From CAZZIZ01 sp964654535 (lineage in GTDB: Bacteria; Bacteroidota; Bacteroidia; Chitinophagales; UBA2359), in assembly GCA_964654535.1 (NCBI GenBank), contig CAZZIZ010000041.1, positions 1 to 20,546 of the forward strand: 20,546 nucleotides of DNA. Reading direction: 5' to 3'. Below the pieces are notes generated by a model. The model saw only the letters and a list, made by a program, of their open reading frames with translations. It was not told where the DNA came from and searched no databases. Below, piece by piece: positions 6,948 through 14,103 of the stretch; position 1 is the first letter of the stretch, and every line of letters begins with the position of its first letter. A program made the translations under genes and the position numbers.

Positions 6948-9900
6948 ATGAGAGTTTCATCACTAATTGTTCTTCTAGCCTTTAGCCAAATATGTGCGGC
7001 CCAAGTGGTTCAGATAGAACATTATTCGACAAATCCTTGGGGACAAGTGCAATTGCAAATACAAGCAGAAGAAGACAAGTATTACTTGCTCTCCGCAAAG
7101 CACGCACCCAATAATGACTATGAAACCATCACTTCCATGACACTTGGAGTAAATGGACCGCTGATTATAAGCGAGCCTCTGGGTGCTTATCCTTTAGAGA
7201 ATTATACCATTACTGAACACTCAATTGCAAATCCAGATGACACAGACGGCGATGGAATAGACGATATTACTGAGTTCAATAATTTGCCTACAAATTCTCC
7301 ATTTAACTTTGCAGAAGAAATATTATTTGAGGATGGCACCATAGTTATTCCAGATGAAGAAACATTTCAGAGTATGGCAGTGGTAACAGACGATGTACCA
7401 TGGGCGCCTTTTCTCAATAATCAGCAGTTCGTTAAGTTTGGAATCCTAGATATTGAAACGGATAACCCACGAGTCTATTTTATCAATAGCAATACTCATT
7501 TTGTTCATGGTTCCTTTTTCTCTGCAATCGGTTTTTTTGGCAACGAGGATGGATCTGGAGAAATCATTTATAACCCCAATGATATAAGCCCTAATGGTGT
7601 TGTTGGTAGCTACTCTTTCAGTTATTCCTTTGGGGATGCGAAAAGTTTCGAAAATACACAAAGGACCTTCGAACTCTTAGCTGCCAATATGCCATTTCTC
7701 CGAAACAACCTTAAACATTTTGTTGGAGCAGGCACCGAGAATATTCATGAAAGTTTATATGCAAGTGATTTTGAAGGATCAAGAATAGAAGTCGATTTAG
7801 AGTCCGAATTTTTTGGCGATGTGGACTTTATTCCTTTCAACCAAGCTGAAGGTTTTGGTTTTTTCAGAGCAATGACCTTGGATGAAAACCCGGGTTCTAG
7901 AGATATTGTTTTGTACGATGCGCTTCCAAACTCTTTGCCAAGAGTAGGAGGCATTATTACTTCTGTTGTTCAGACACCTTTGTCCCACGTAAATCTAAGA
8001 GCTATACAAGACAATGTACCAAACGCTTATATCAAAGAGCCTCTTGAAATAAGTGCTATTGCAGAATTGTTAAACGGTTATATCTACTATAAAGTAGAAG
8101 AAGATTCTTACGAGATTCGCGAGGCGACCTTAGATGAAGTAAACGCCTGGTTTGAGAATCTCAGACCGACGGAACCCCAAATACCCATACGAGATTTAAG
8201 CTTTAGGGAAATATTGCCACTGGATGATATTGATTTTTCTATGTCCACTGCTTTTGGAGCAAAGTGCTCAAATGTGGCAACAATGCGAACTTTCGGTTTT
8301 TCAGATGGAACCATACCAAACGGATTTGGCATACCCTTCTACTACTATGACGAATTCATGAAGTTCAATAATTTTTATCAGCAGGTAGAAGAAATGATTT
8401 TAGATCCGATTTTTCAAACTGATCTGGAAGTAAGAATAGAAGCACTTAAGGAATTTAGGAAAGAGATAAGAGCATCGGAAATGCCTCAGTGGATGCTCGA
8501 CGATCTTCAAGAGATGCACGACTCTTTTCCTGAAGGAACAAGAGTAAGATGCCGATCAAGTACCAACAATGAAGATTTACCGGGCTTTAGTGGTGCTGGT
8601 TTGTATACGTCTAAAACACAGCATCTCGACGAAGGCCATATCTCCAAATCCATAAAGCAAGTCTTTGCAAGTATGTGGAATTTTAGGGCATATGAAGAGC
8701 GCGAGTTTTATAGAGTCGACCATTTTGTAGCCGCCATGGGAATTTTATGTCACCCCAACTTCCAAGATGAAAAATCGAATGGAGTAGGGGTCAGCATAGA
8801 CCCAATTTACAATTCAACGAATACCTTTTATTTGAATACTCAAGTGGGAGAATCTTTGGTCACAAATCCAGATGTCAATTCAATACCTGAAGAAATTTTA
8901 TTGTATGAAGATCCGAACGCTGGATTTGTCGTCCTTAGAGAATCCAATTTAGTTGAGCCAGGAGAACTGGTTATGTCTGAGGAATACTTGAGTCAAATGA
9001 GAGATCATTTAACGGTCATTCATAATGAATTCGAAGTATTGTACGACCTGGTTGGAGCAGAAGGATTCGGCATGGATATTGAGTACAAAGTAACGGCCAC
9101 AGATCAATTGGTTATAAAACAAGCTCGCCCTTGGGTTTCTTTTTGGTCTGAAATTAACGCAACTTTCGACTTAGGTGTAGCTGAAGTCGTAAGTCCGCAA
9201 AACGGTTCAACCTTAGGATTAGAAGAATTGGTAAGTGTAAATATTTCTAATGGTGGTTTAGAAGATATGAGTGATTTCGAATTGTCCCTCTACGTAAACG
9301 GCGACTTGCAGGAAACGTTAGCAATTAGTGAAACAGTATTTAACTTTTCTGATGATGTTTTTGAATTTACTGTACCACAAGACTTTTCAACGCTTGGCGA
9401 CTATGATCTTTCTGTAATTGTTTCTCATCCTATGGATGGCTATAGTCAAAATGACACCTTAGATTTTGTGCTCAGTAATATTCATGCACTGGAGAGCGGT
9501 ATCGATTTCGTAGCATCCAATGTTCTATGTACCCAAGAACTGGAAATAGAAGCATCCATAACAAATTTGGGTGAAACCACTATTGAAAGTGCTCAAATAG
9601 AAGTAGAGGTAAACGGACTTATAGTGGACGTTGTAGATTTCGAATTATTAGTACCCTATCTGTCTGTTGAAACTGTAACGGTATTTGTAAATGAAAACTT
9701 AGAACAGGCTAATAATGAAATAGAACTTAGACTTTTAACCGTGAATGGAGCTGAGGATGCGCTGAGCAATAATAATGAAATTCTAGTTGAAGTTTCTGAC
9801 CTTGATTCTGGATCAGAGACGATTACTTTATCCGTAACGCCAGACGACTTCCCTCAAGAAAACACCTGGGAACTGGTTAGTCTATCGAATAATGAAATCA

Positions 9901-10403
9901 TAGGATTTGGGACTTTCGAGAATGATCCGTTTAGTGAGAATTATTGCCTGCCGAAAGGAGCTTGTTATTCTCTAACAATCTTTGATGGAGCTAATGACGG
10001 CATATGTTGCGATTATGGAAATGGCGATTTTTCACTTCTAGATAACGATGGGGAAATTATAGCCAGTCATGATGGAGAATTTGATTCCGAAACGGAGATC
10101 GAATTTTGTCTCGAAGGAGAAGAACTTGTATCAGGTATAGCCGACCCCGTTTTGTTAAACGGAATTGAGGTTTATCCCAATCCAGTTCAGGACGATTTGA
10201 TAATTCAATTTGGCGAACGCTTTAATTTATCTGATGAGATAAATATAGAAGTTTATGATAGCCAAGGTCGATTGTTAGACACCGATGTAGTCTCTGCGCA
10301 GATTGAAGCAAGTTTATCCTTCAGCAATTACGCACCTGGTTTGTATGTAGTCAAGTGTTTCGACAAAACGGTAGAAAGTAGAGTGAAGGTTACCAAGAAC
10401 TAG
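6948..10403 (+). CDS. Exported PEP-synthase/glucan-dikinase-like protein with T9SS sorting domain
   Basis: The product has 1151 residues. A signal peptide (about 1-18, ending CAA|Q) precedes a DTDGDGIDD calcium-binding motif (98-106) and an unrecognised region to about 330. A swivelling domain carries the likely phospho-carrier H347 in PLSHVNLRA, close to the glucan water dikinase (GWD) form LSHVSVRA. An ATP-grasp domain (about 430-730) follows, with K439 in FGAKCSN, R536 in RCRSSTNNEDLPGFSGAG, E712 in MDIEY and QARPW (725-729), all family ATP-site motifs. The order His domain then ATP domain matches GWD, not PEP synthase, and the PEP-binding barrel is absent. Two CARDB-like modules (about 741-950), a Cys-rich GDGICC-type module (957-1054) and a type A T9SS sorting domain (YPNP at 1076-1079 to the end) complete it. 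Export seems clear; the substrate and ATP source are unknown. An adhesin using a dead dikinase fold is the alternative. Confidence 0.8.
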   Translation: MRVSSLIVLLAFSQICAAQVVQIEHYSTNPWGQVQLQIQAEEDKYYLLSAKHAPNNDYETITSMTLGVNGPLIISEPLGAYPLENYTITEHSIANPDDTDGDGIDDITEFNNLPTNSPFNFAEEILFEDGTIVIPDEETFQSMAVVTDDVPWAPFLNNQQFVKFGILDIETDNPRVYFINSNTHFVHGSFFSAIGFFGNEDGSGEIIYNPNDISPNGVVGSYSFSYSFGDAKSFENTQRTFELLAANMPFLRNNLKHFVGAGTENIHESLYASDFEGSRIEVDLESEFFGDVDFIPFNQAEGFGFFRAMTLDENPGSRDIVLYDALPNSLPRVGGIITSVVQTPLSHVNLRAIQDNVPNAYIKEPLEISAIAELLNGYIYYKVEEDSYEIREATLDEVNAWFENLRPTEPQIPIRDLSFREILPLDDIDFSMSTAFGAKCSNVATMRTFGFSDGTIPNGFGIPFYYYDEFMKFNNFYQQVEEMILDPIFQTDLEVRIEALKEFRKEIRASEMPQWMLDDLQEMHDSFPEGTRVRCRSSTNNEDLPGFSGAGLYTSKTQHLDEGHISKSIKQVFASMWNFRAYEEREFYRVDHFVAAMGILCHPNFQDEKSNGVGVSIDPIYNSTNTFYLNTQVGESLVTNPDVNSIPEEILLYEDPNAGFVVLRESNLVEPGELVMSEEYLSQMRDHLTVIHNEFEVLYDLVGAEGFGMDIEYKVTATDQLVIKQARPWVSFWSEINATFDLGVAEVVSPQNGSTLGLEELVSVNISNGGLEDMSDFELSLYVNGDLQETLAISETVFNFSDDVFEFTVPQDFSTLGDYDLSVIVSHPMDGYSQNDTLDFVLSNIHALESGIDFVASNVLCTQELEIEASITNLGETTIESAQIEVEVNGLIVDVVDFELLVPYLSVETVTVFVNENLEQANNEIELRLLTVNGAEDALSNNNEILVEVSDLDSGSETITLSVTPDDFPQENTWELVSLSNNEIIGFGTFENDPFSENYCLPKGACYSLTIFDGANDGICCDYGNGDFSLLDNDGEIIASHDGEFDSETEIEFCLEGEELVSGIADPVLLNGIEVYPNPVQDDLIIQFGERFNLSDEINIEVYDSQGRLLDTDVVSAQIEASLSFSNYAPGLYVVKCFDKTVESRVKVTKN

Positions 10404-10595
10404 TCGAAGATTAATTCCTGAGGTCTAAACGCTGAGCTGCTTGGTTCGAGACAGATTTTTTAGCTAAACGCTCAAATGGCAAAACGTATGGGCATTTGAA
10501 ATGGCCATATAAATTAAGCACTCGCCTGGAGACGAGCGCAAGATGTTTTTTTGCTGCGCTGGAAATAACAAGAATTACTAGCCTTAATACTAAAA

Positions 10596-10623
10596 AAAGC
10601 GCGCCTTATAAAAGGCGCGCTTT
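10596..10623. terminator. Strong hairpin terminator between convergent genes
   Basis: Perfect 12-nt arms (AAAGCGCGCCTT at 10596-10607 and its complement at 10612-10623) surround a 4-nt loop. On the minus strand the hairpin is followed by a seven-U run (from A's at 10592-10598), so it should terminate the leftward lipoprotein gene ending at 10647. On the plus strand the tail is only UUUAAG, so termination of the rightward gene here is weaker but possible. Confidence 0.85.
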
Positions 10624-10646
10624 AAGAATTTATTCTCTTATGCTTT

Positions 10647-11303
10647 CTAGTCGCATTCTACATTAAGCGAAGCACCACTACCGTACAACCAATCATTGTT
10701 GGGAGCAGTCATAGCGTCGGCCTTAATGCATTGTAGTCCAGGATTTCCCTGAAGCTGCATACGCCACATATTTACATTGTTTCCGTTAGCAACATTTGCT
10801 TCAACAATATCATTTGAATGGGCCTTGAAATCTGTTAATACTGCCAAAGCAGAAATGTCAATACTCGTAAGATCATTATCTTCTAAAAGTAGTTGCTCAA
10901 GCTTTGTGTTTTGCGATACATCAATTGAAGTCAGGTCATTATTAAATAGTGCAAGACGAAAAATGTTTGTGAAATACTGCAATCCTTCAACACTTTCGAT
11001 ACCTGCATTGTCGGCAGTAATTTTTCCAGTAAAGGCTGCTGCCTCTGCTTCAGAAATTTCGAAGTCACCATCGATATTGATGTCTTCGTTGGCAATTAAA
11101 ATAGCTTTAAAACTAGCATCTGGAATCTCAATGAAGGCTAGCGAAGAAACTTCGTCGTCTTCGTTTTCTTCAATGACAGGTTCTGCTTCGACTTCCATTT
11201 CGACAACATCTGGTTCAGGAACTTCGTCCTTCTTGCAGGAAACACTGGTTAGGGTAATGGCTAAAAAGAGCATTAGCACTTTTGGGATGGTTAATCTTTT
11301 CAT
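10647..11303 (-). CDS. Lipoprotein with EF-hand-like motif and leucine-rich repeats
   Basis: This 218-residue protein is probably surface or periplasmic. A type II signal peptide ends in the lipobox LTSVSC with C23 as the lipidated residue. An acidic linker (about 27-55, rich in Glu, Asp, Pro and Val) may act as a spacer or a surface-export signal. IPDASFKAILIAN is followed by the EF-hand-like loop NIDGDFEISEAEA. Two or three short leucine-rich repeats then read FNNDLTSIDVSQNTKL and EDNDLTSIDISAL, resembling the internalin/BspA-like repeats common in Bacteroidota. A terminal Cys pair (C193 and C217) may form a disulfide. Such proteins usually mediate binding, and no enzymatic role is visible. 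The gene appears monocistronic, with its own terminator 24 nt downstream. Confidence 0.75.
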   Translation of the reverse strand: MKRLTIPKVLMLFLAITLTSVSCKKDEVPEPDVVEMEVEAEPVIEENEDDEVSSLAFIEIPDASFKAILIANEDINIDGDFEISEAEAAAFTGKITADNAGIESVEGLQYFTNIFRLALFNNDLTSIDVSQNTKLEQLLLEDNDLTSIDISALAVLTDFKAHSNDIVEANVANGNNVNMWRMQLQGNPGLQCIKADAMTAPNNDWLYGSGASLNVECD

Positions 11304-11382
11304 CTTGGGGGTAATTAGGAGGTTGTTATTTCATACTTGATTATACTTGGCTCATTTCGTCCAGGCACTGACATTGGCTAAC

Positions 11383-11402
11383 ACCTGAAAACGTTAACAG
11401 GT
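11383..11402. promoter_or_regulatory. Imperfect 20-bp palindrome upstream of the LRR lipoprotein gene
   Basis: The sequence reads ACCTG, AA, AACGTT, AA, CAGGT: symmetrical at 16 of 20 positions around a central AACGTT. It lies 80 nt upstream of the start codon at 11303 and about 150 nt downstream of the methyltransferase stop. Its symmetry and position suit a dimeric regulator's operator, but no regulator gene is nearby. Confidence 0.3.
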
Positions 11403-11549
11403 ATTCATAATAGCATATAAGTTCAGTGAAAAAAGGGCGAATGAACTTGGGTAAAAGGAATAGTCCTAATAGTGTGCCGAGATTAAATAATAGTTCTTTG
11501 AATTTATAGAATTGGTCAGACTTCGTCCGTGCAAGTATTTAGCGGTTTA

Positions 11550-12554
11550 TTACTGCCACTGAATTTTACTCCTAGGCATATAAGCCAATAGGGTTGTGTT
11601 ACCCGAAACTGAGGACGATTCATTAAGCAAGACATAATCGTTCTCTTCCATCAAGTTTTTTATTTCTTCCAAAGTCATGTGCTTACCGCAATCAGATTTA
11701 AAGTCTGGAAGGTTTAGCCTTTCAATGACGTAAAGCATTCCAGTGTCATTGAGCGAGTTTGCAATAGAGATGAGCATTTCTTTTGGTTTCGAAAAATGAT
11801 GCAAGGTGTTTCTGACTACTATTGCGTCGTAGGTGTTGACAGCTAAATTGCTCTCTTCTTTTTTTGCCTTTACAACTTTTACTATCGGAAAGCCCATTTT
11901 GCTCAAGCGCTTGCTTTTCTTTTTCATAAAGCTCAGAGAAGACCTTCTCAACTCAGTGACCGTTAGATCCAAATCCAAATCAAGAATATTGAACAGAAAA
12001 AAATTGTGTCCATTGCCTGCTCCGATATCTGCAATTACATCCCCCTTTTCAAAATTAAAAAAGTCCCATTCATTGGAAAAGTAGTCAAATTCTTTTGTCT
12101 TAAAAGGAGGGGTCTCGTTTGTATATCCTTGACCGATAAGGTCTATCAACATCGGGTTTGTTCTCAGTAATCTTAAGTCACGTTTCCGAACAAACTTTTT
12201 TGGAACAGACTCCGGCCACTTTTGGTTATTAGACCAATTTGTAAGAAAAAGCGGTTCTCTTTTCGTGACATGGCTATGATAGACACGCCATAAAAAAGAA
12301 TAGAAATCATCTGGATCTTCAAAGTAGGCCTTCCAACGAGCCAAAAGTTCTACCAGCTGATCTATGTCTTTGTCTCCGTCTTCTATGGTCGAGATGGCAA
12401 AATCCTGAATGCTTTGCTCGAAGTTGTTTTCATTGAATGCGCTAGAGTCTTGTGCGGATACACGAATCTCCACTGAAATGGAAAGCAGAATTAACATTGA
12501 GCATATGATATGCGCTGGAATTCTACCAAAGAGGCGCTCGACGATTTCACGCAT
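11550..12554 (-). CDS. Predicted exported class I SAM-dependent methyltransferase
   Basis: This 334-residue protein has a Rossmann-type methyltransferase domain in its C-terminal half. Motif I is IADIGAGNG (174-182), an acidic residue E201 in VTELRR ends the second strand, the post-motif segment is YDAIVVRNTLHHF (242-254), and SLNDTGMLYVIE follows. The N-terminus (1-35) has a basic start, a hydrophobic stretch (about 16-30) and a possible cleavage site VSA|QD, so export across the inner membrane or membrane anchoring is predicted. Residues 36-165 are unrecognised and may bind the substrate. The substrate is not evident. Export is odd because SAM is cytosolic; a signal anchor leaving the enzyme inside is the alternative, but the charge pattern does not settle this. 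A 45-residue ORF ends 6 nt upstream. Confidence 0.75.
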   Translation of the reverse strand: MREIVERLFGRIPAHIICSMLILLSISVEIRVSAQDSSAFNENNFEQSIQDFAISTIEDGDKDIDQLVELLARWKAYFEDPDDFYSFLWRVYHSHVTKREPLFLTNWSNNQKWPESVPKKFVRKRDLRLLRTNPMLIDLIGQGYTNETPPFKTKEFDYFSNEWDFFNFEKGDVIADIGAGNGHNFFLFNILDLDLDLTVTELRRSSLSFMKKKSKRLSKMGFPIVKVVKAKKEESNLAVNTYDAIVVRNTLHHFSKPKEMLISIANSLNDTGMLYVIERLNLPDFKSDCGKHMTLEEIKNLMEENDYVLLNESSSVSGNTTLLAYMPRSKIQWQ

Positions 12555-12560
12555 AAATTT

Positions 12561-12698
12561 TTACTTCTTCTTACTCTTCCTTTGCAAAAAAACATTCTTA
12601 GTGAAATACTCCTCATTAGAGTAAGCATCATCACTAACCTTTGCTTCTAGCGCCAGTAAAAAGTTTTTTGTTAGGTGCGAGAGTGTATTAAAGTTCAT
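12561..12698 (-). CDS. Small ORF of 45 residues upstream of the exported methyltransferase
   Basis: An ATG at 12696-12698 opens a 45-codon frame ending at TAA (12561-12563), 6 nt before the methyltransferase start. The peptide begins MNFNTLSHLTKNFLLALE and ends in a basic tail, RKSKKK. It has no signal peptide or membrane segment and resembles nothing I recognise. An A-rich stretch just before the ATG suits Bacteroidota initiation. The close spacing suggests translational coupling, either as a genuine small protein or a leader peptide. It could also be a chance frame. Confidence 0.45.
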   Translation of the reverse strand: MNFNTLSHLTKNFLLALEAKVSDDAYSNEEYFTKNVFLQRKSKKK

Positions 12699-12783
12699 TT
12701 TTCTTTTTGGTTAGTCTATAAAAAGATTCTCTCGGGTGTTTCTCTCTTCAATTTACGAAGACATATTAAAAAAATGAAACTTA

Positions 12784-13590
12784 CTATTTAATCTGCCGCA
12801 CTTTCTCAGTTTTTATTTCCGACAGCTTTTTGAGCTTCCCACTCATCCATAAGTTTGGTAGCTCGCTGAGTTTCGTCCCTAGTGGGGCCTTATAGTTTAT
12901 GTAATCTTGGAAAATTATGCCACCTACATTTCTTCTGTTTTCGGCAGTCCTAAATCTTACACCACCATTGTTGACACTATAACTGTAGGCTAAGAAGTCA
13001 ATGTGCTTGTCATTTTGATTGATCCAATAATAGAAGATGTCTTCGTGATCAACTCCACCACCTTCTTCTTTAAACGAAACCTCTATGACGTAATAGTCGC
13101 TGTCTTTTATCTTGGTTTCACTAAGCAACTTTTTTTTCACTGCTCCATCTGAAAGCTTATGAGGTAGGGTACTGAAGTAGATTACCGAGTTCAAGCTTCT
13201 GCTGTATCGGCCTTCATTCTTATCAGATAGCGCAGTTTCTTTTCCATTAATGCTTCGCGTAAATCCGTCGTTTGTCAGTACATCTAGGATTGTGGTATCT
13301 GTTTTCTCCGTGGTCAAGGTATAGGTATATGAGTCCCCACTATTTTTAAATTGGTATTCTTTGCCACGAAATGCAAAGCTATAATTGCAATTATCATAGC
13401 GTTTCCCACCATGCGCTTCAATTGTTTGATTAATTATTTTTTGGCCTTTGAGCTGTTCCGAGCTCATAGTCATTTCTTCGCTTTGATGCTTACTCGATTT
13501 GCTCTTTAGTCTTTTGCCTTGATGGCAAGCAGATAGGCTTAGTAAAGACCAAGAAAGAACTAGGAGTAGTATGAGTCGTATGTTTTTCAT
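12784..13590 (-). CDS. DUF6503 family lipoprotein
   Basis: The product has 268 residues. A signal peptide ends in the lipobox LSLSAC with C22 as the lipidated residue, followed by a charged Lys/Ser-rich linker. The mature part matches my memory of the DUF6503 family of Bacteroidota: EAHGGKRYDNCNYSF near 59-73, FRGKEYQF, NDGFTRSING, VIYFSTLPHKLSDGAV, EVSFKEEGGGVDHEDIFYYW, GGVRFRTAENRR and IIFQDYINY. Family members have sometimes been labelled deoxyribose-phosphate aldolase in databases, but nothing here supports that enzyme. The fold may resemble outer-membrane lipoprotein carrier-like beta sheets, though I cannot show this. The function is unknown; a location on a membrane facing the periplasm is expected. 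A possible promoter is at 13652-13678. It is followed leftward by the small ORF and methyltransferase after about 85 nt, perhaps in one transcript. Confidence 0.75.
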   Translation of the reverse strand: MKNIRLILLLVLSWSLLSLSACHQGKRLKSKSSKHQSEEMTMSSEQLKGQKIINQTIEAHGGKRYDNCNYSFAFRGKEYQFKNSGDSYTYTLTTEKTDTTILDVLTNDGFTRSINGKETALSDKNEGRYSRSLNSVIYFSTLPHKLSDGAVKKKLLSETKIKDSDYYVIEVSFKEEGGGVDHEDIFYYWINQNDKHIDFLAYSYSVNNGGVRFRTAENRRNVGGIIFQDYINYKAPLGTKLSELPNLWMSGKLKKLSEIKTEKVRQIK

Positions 13591-13651
13591 AATTTTTTCA
13601 ATTGTCCGAGCTAGGTTTTCCGTTTTGCTTGAGACTAAATCCTAGCGCTTG

Positions 13652-13678
13652 CAAAATAGACATTTATAGAATTTGCAA
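13652..13678 (-). promoter_or_regulatory. Possible promoter of the DUF6503 lipoprotein gene
   Basis: On the minus strand a TTG (13676-13678) is followed after 17 nt by TATTTTG (13652-13658). The Bacteroidota consensus is TTG, 17-23 nt, TAnnTTTG; here one T of the -7 element is missing. It lies about 60 nt upstream of the ATG at 13590. Confidence 0.35.
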
Positions 13679-13701
13679 AAATGGGGATCTACGATTCTTA
13701 A

Positions 13702-13906
13702 GCGTGAGGGATAGTAGGGAAAGCCCGTAGGGCTTGTCGCTTTTGTTGAGGCAGTAAATCCTTACCGCTTGCGGTAGAAGGATTTGCTTTGGCGAAACAA
13801 GAGAGCGACCGAAGCGAACGCGGAGTCCCGAATAGCCCGACCCCGAGTGCAGCGTTGGCTTTTCGCTTTAGCGAAAATAAGGGTGGGGGACGAGGGGACA
13901 CGCCCA
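13702..13906. repeat. Structured intergenic repeat, copy B
   Basis: This is the second member of the family seen at 479-640, same orientation, with the shared blocks GCGTGAGGGAT, AGAGCGAC, AGCCCGACCCCGA and CACGCCCA in order. Three hairpins are clear: AAGCCC/GGGCTT with loop GTA (13721-13735), a long stem with arms AAATCCTT-ACCGC and GCGGT-AAGGATTT (13756-13785, 2-nt bulge), and TTTTCGC/GCGAAAA with loop TTTA (13860-13877). Both copies sit downstream of leftward genes' 3' ends or between transcription units, not inside genes. Confidence 0.7.
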
Positions 13907-14052
13907 CATTAAAAGTTTAGTGTCAAAATTTACTGACGTGGACACTCCCCCAACCCCTCCTTAAGAGTGGAGTCTCGGCGATTGCCTGCGGTAATCGCAA
14001 ATCCTATATTCATTGAATTCATGATATTGGGGCACGCTAACAAACACAAAAA

Positions 14053-14080
14053 AACCTCGAGTATTTTCATACCCGAGGTT
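14053..14080 (-). terminator. Terminator of the glutamine synthetase gene
   Basis: Arms AACCTCG (14053-14059) and CGAGGTT (14074-14080), extended inward by GTAT/ATAC past one mismatch, leave a 4-nt loop. Reading leftward, the hairpin is followed by a seven-U run (A's at 14048-14054). It lies about 24 nt after the glutamine synthetase stop codon. Confidence 0.85.
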
Positions 14081-14103
14081 CCATTCGTTTCAAAAATCAG
14101 TGC

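Larger units (their letters stand above)
13591..14103. other. Gene-free region between glutamine synthetase and the DUF6503 gene
   Basis: No gene is supported. From left to right it holds the possible DUF6503 promoter, the structured repeat copy B (13702-13906), a GC-skewed stretch with small inverted repeats (for example GCGATT and AATCGC arms near 13978-13998), and the glutamine synthetase terminator (14053-14080). Confidence 0.6.

Noticed and set aside
6948..10403. Calling the exported protein a PEP synthase or pyruvate phosphate dikinase
   Set aside because: The PEP/pyruvate TIM-barrel domain is absent and the domain order is reversed relative to PEP synthase; only the phospho-His and ATP-grasp parts are shared.
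10777..11340. 187-codon plus-strand frame, Ser-rich
   Set aside because: It is antisense to the LRR lipoprotein, which has a clear lipobox and repeats; the Ser-rich composition is typical of a shadow frame.
12784..13590. Deoxyribose-phosphate aldolase, a name sometimes attached to this family
   Set aside because: The protein is a lipoprotein without the aldolase barrel or its catalytic lysine motif; the family is better described as DUF6503.
13698..13907. 69-codon minus-strand frame
   Set aside because: It coincides with structured repeat copy B and is explained by the repeat's GC-rich blocks.
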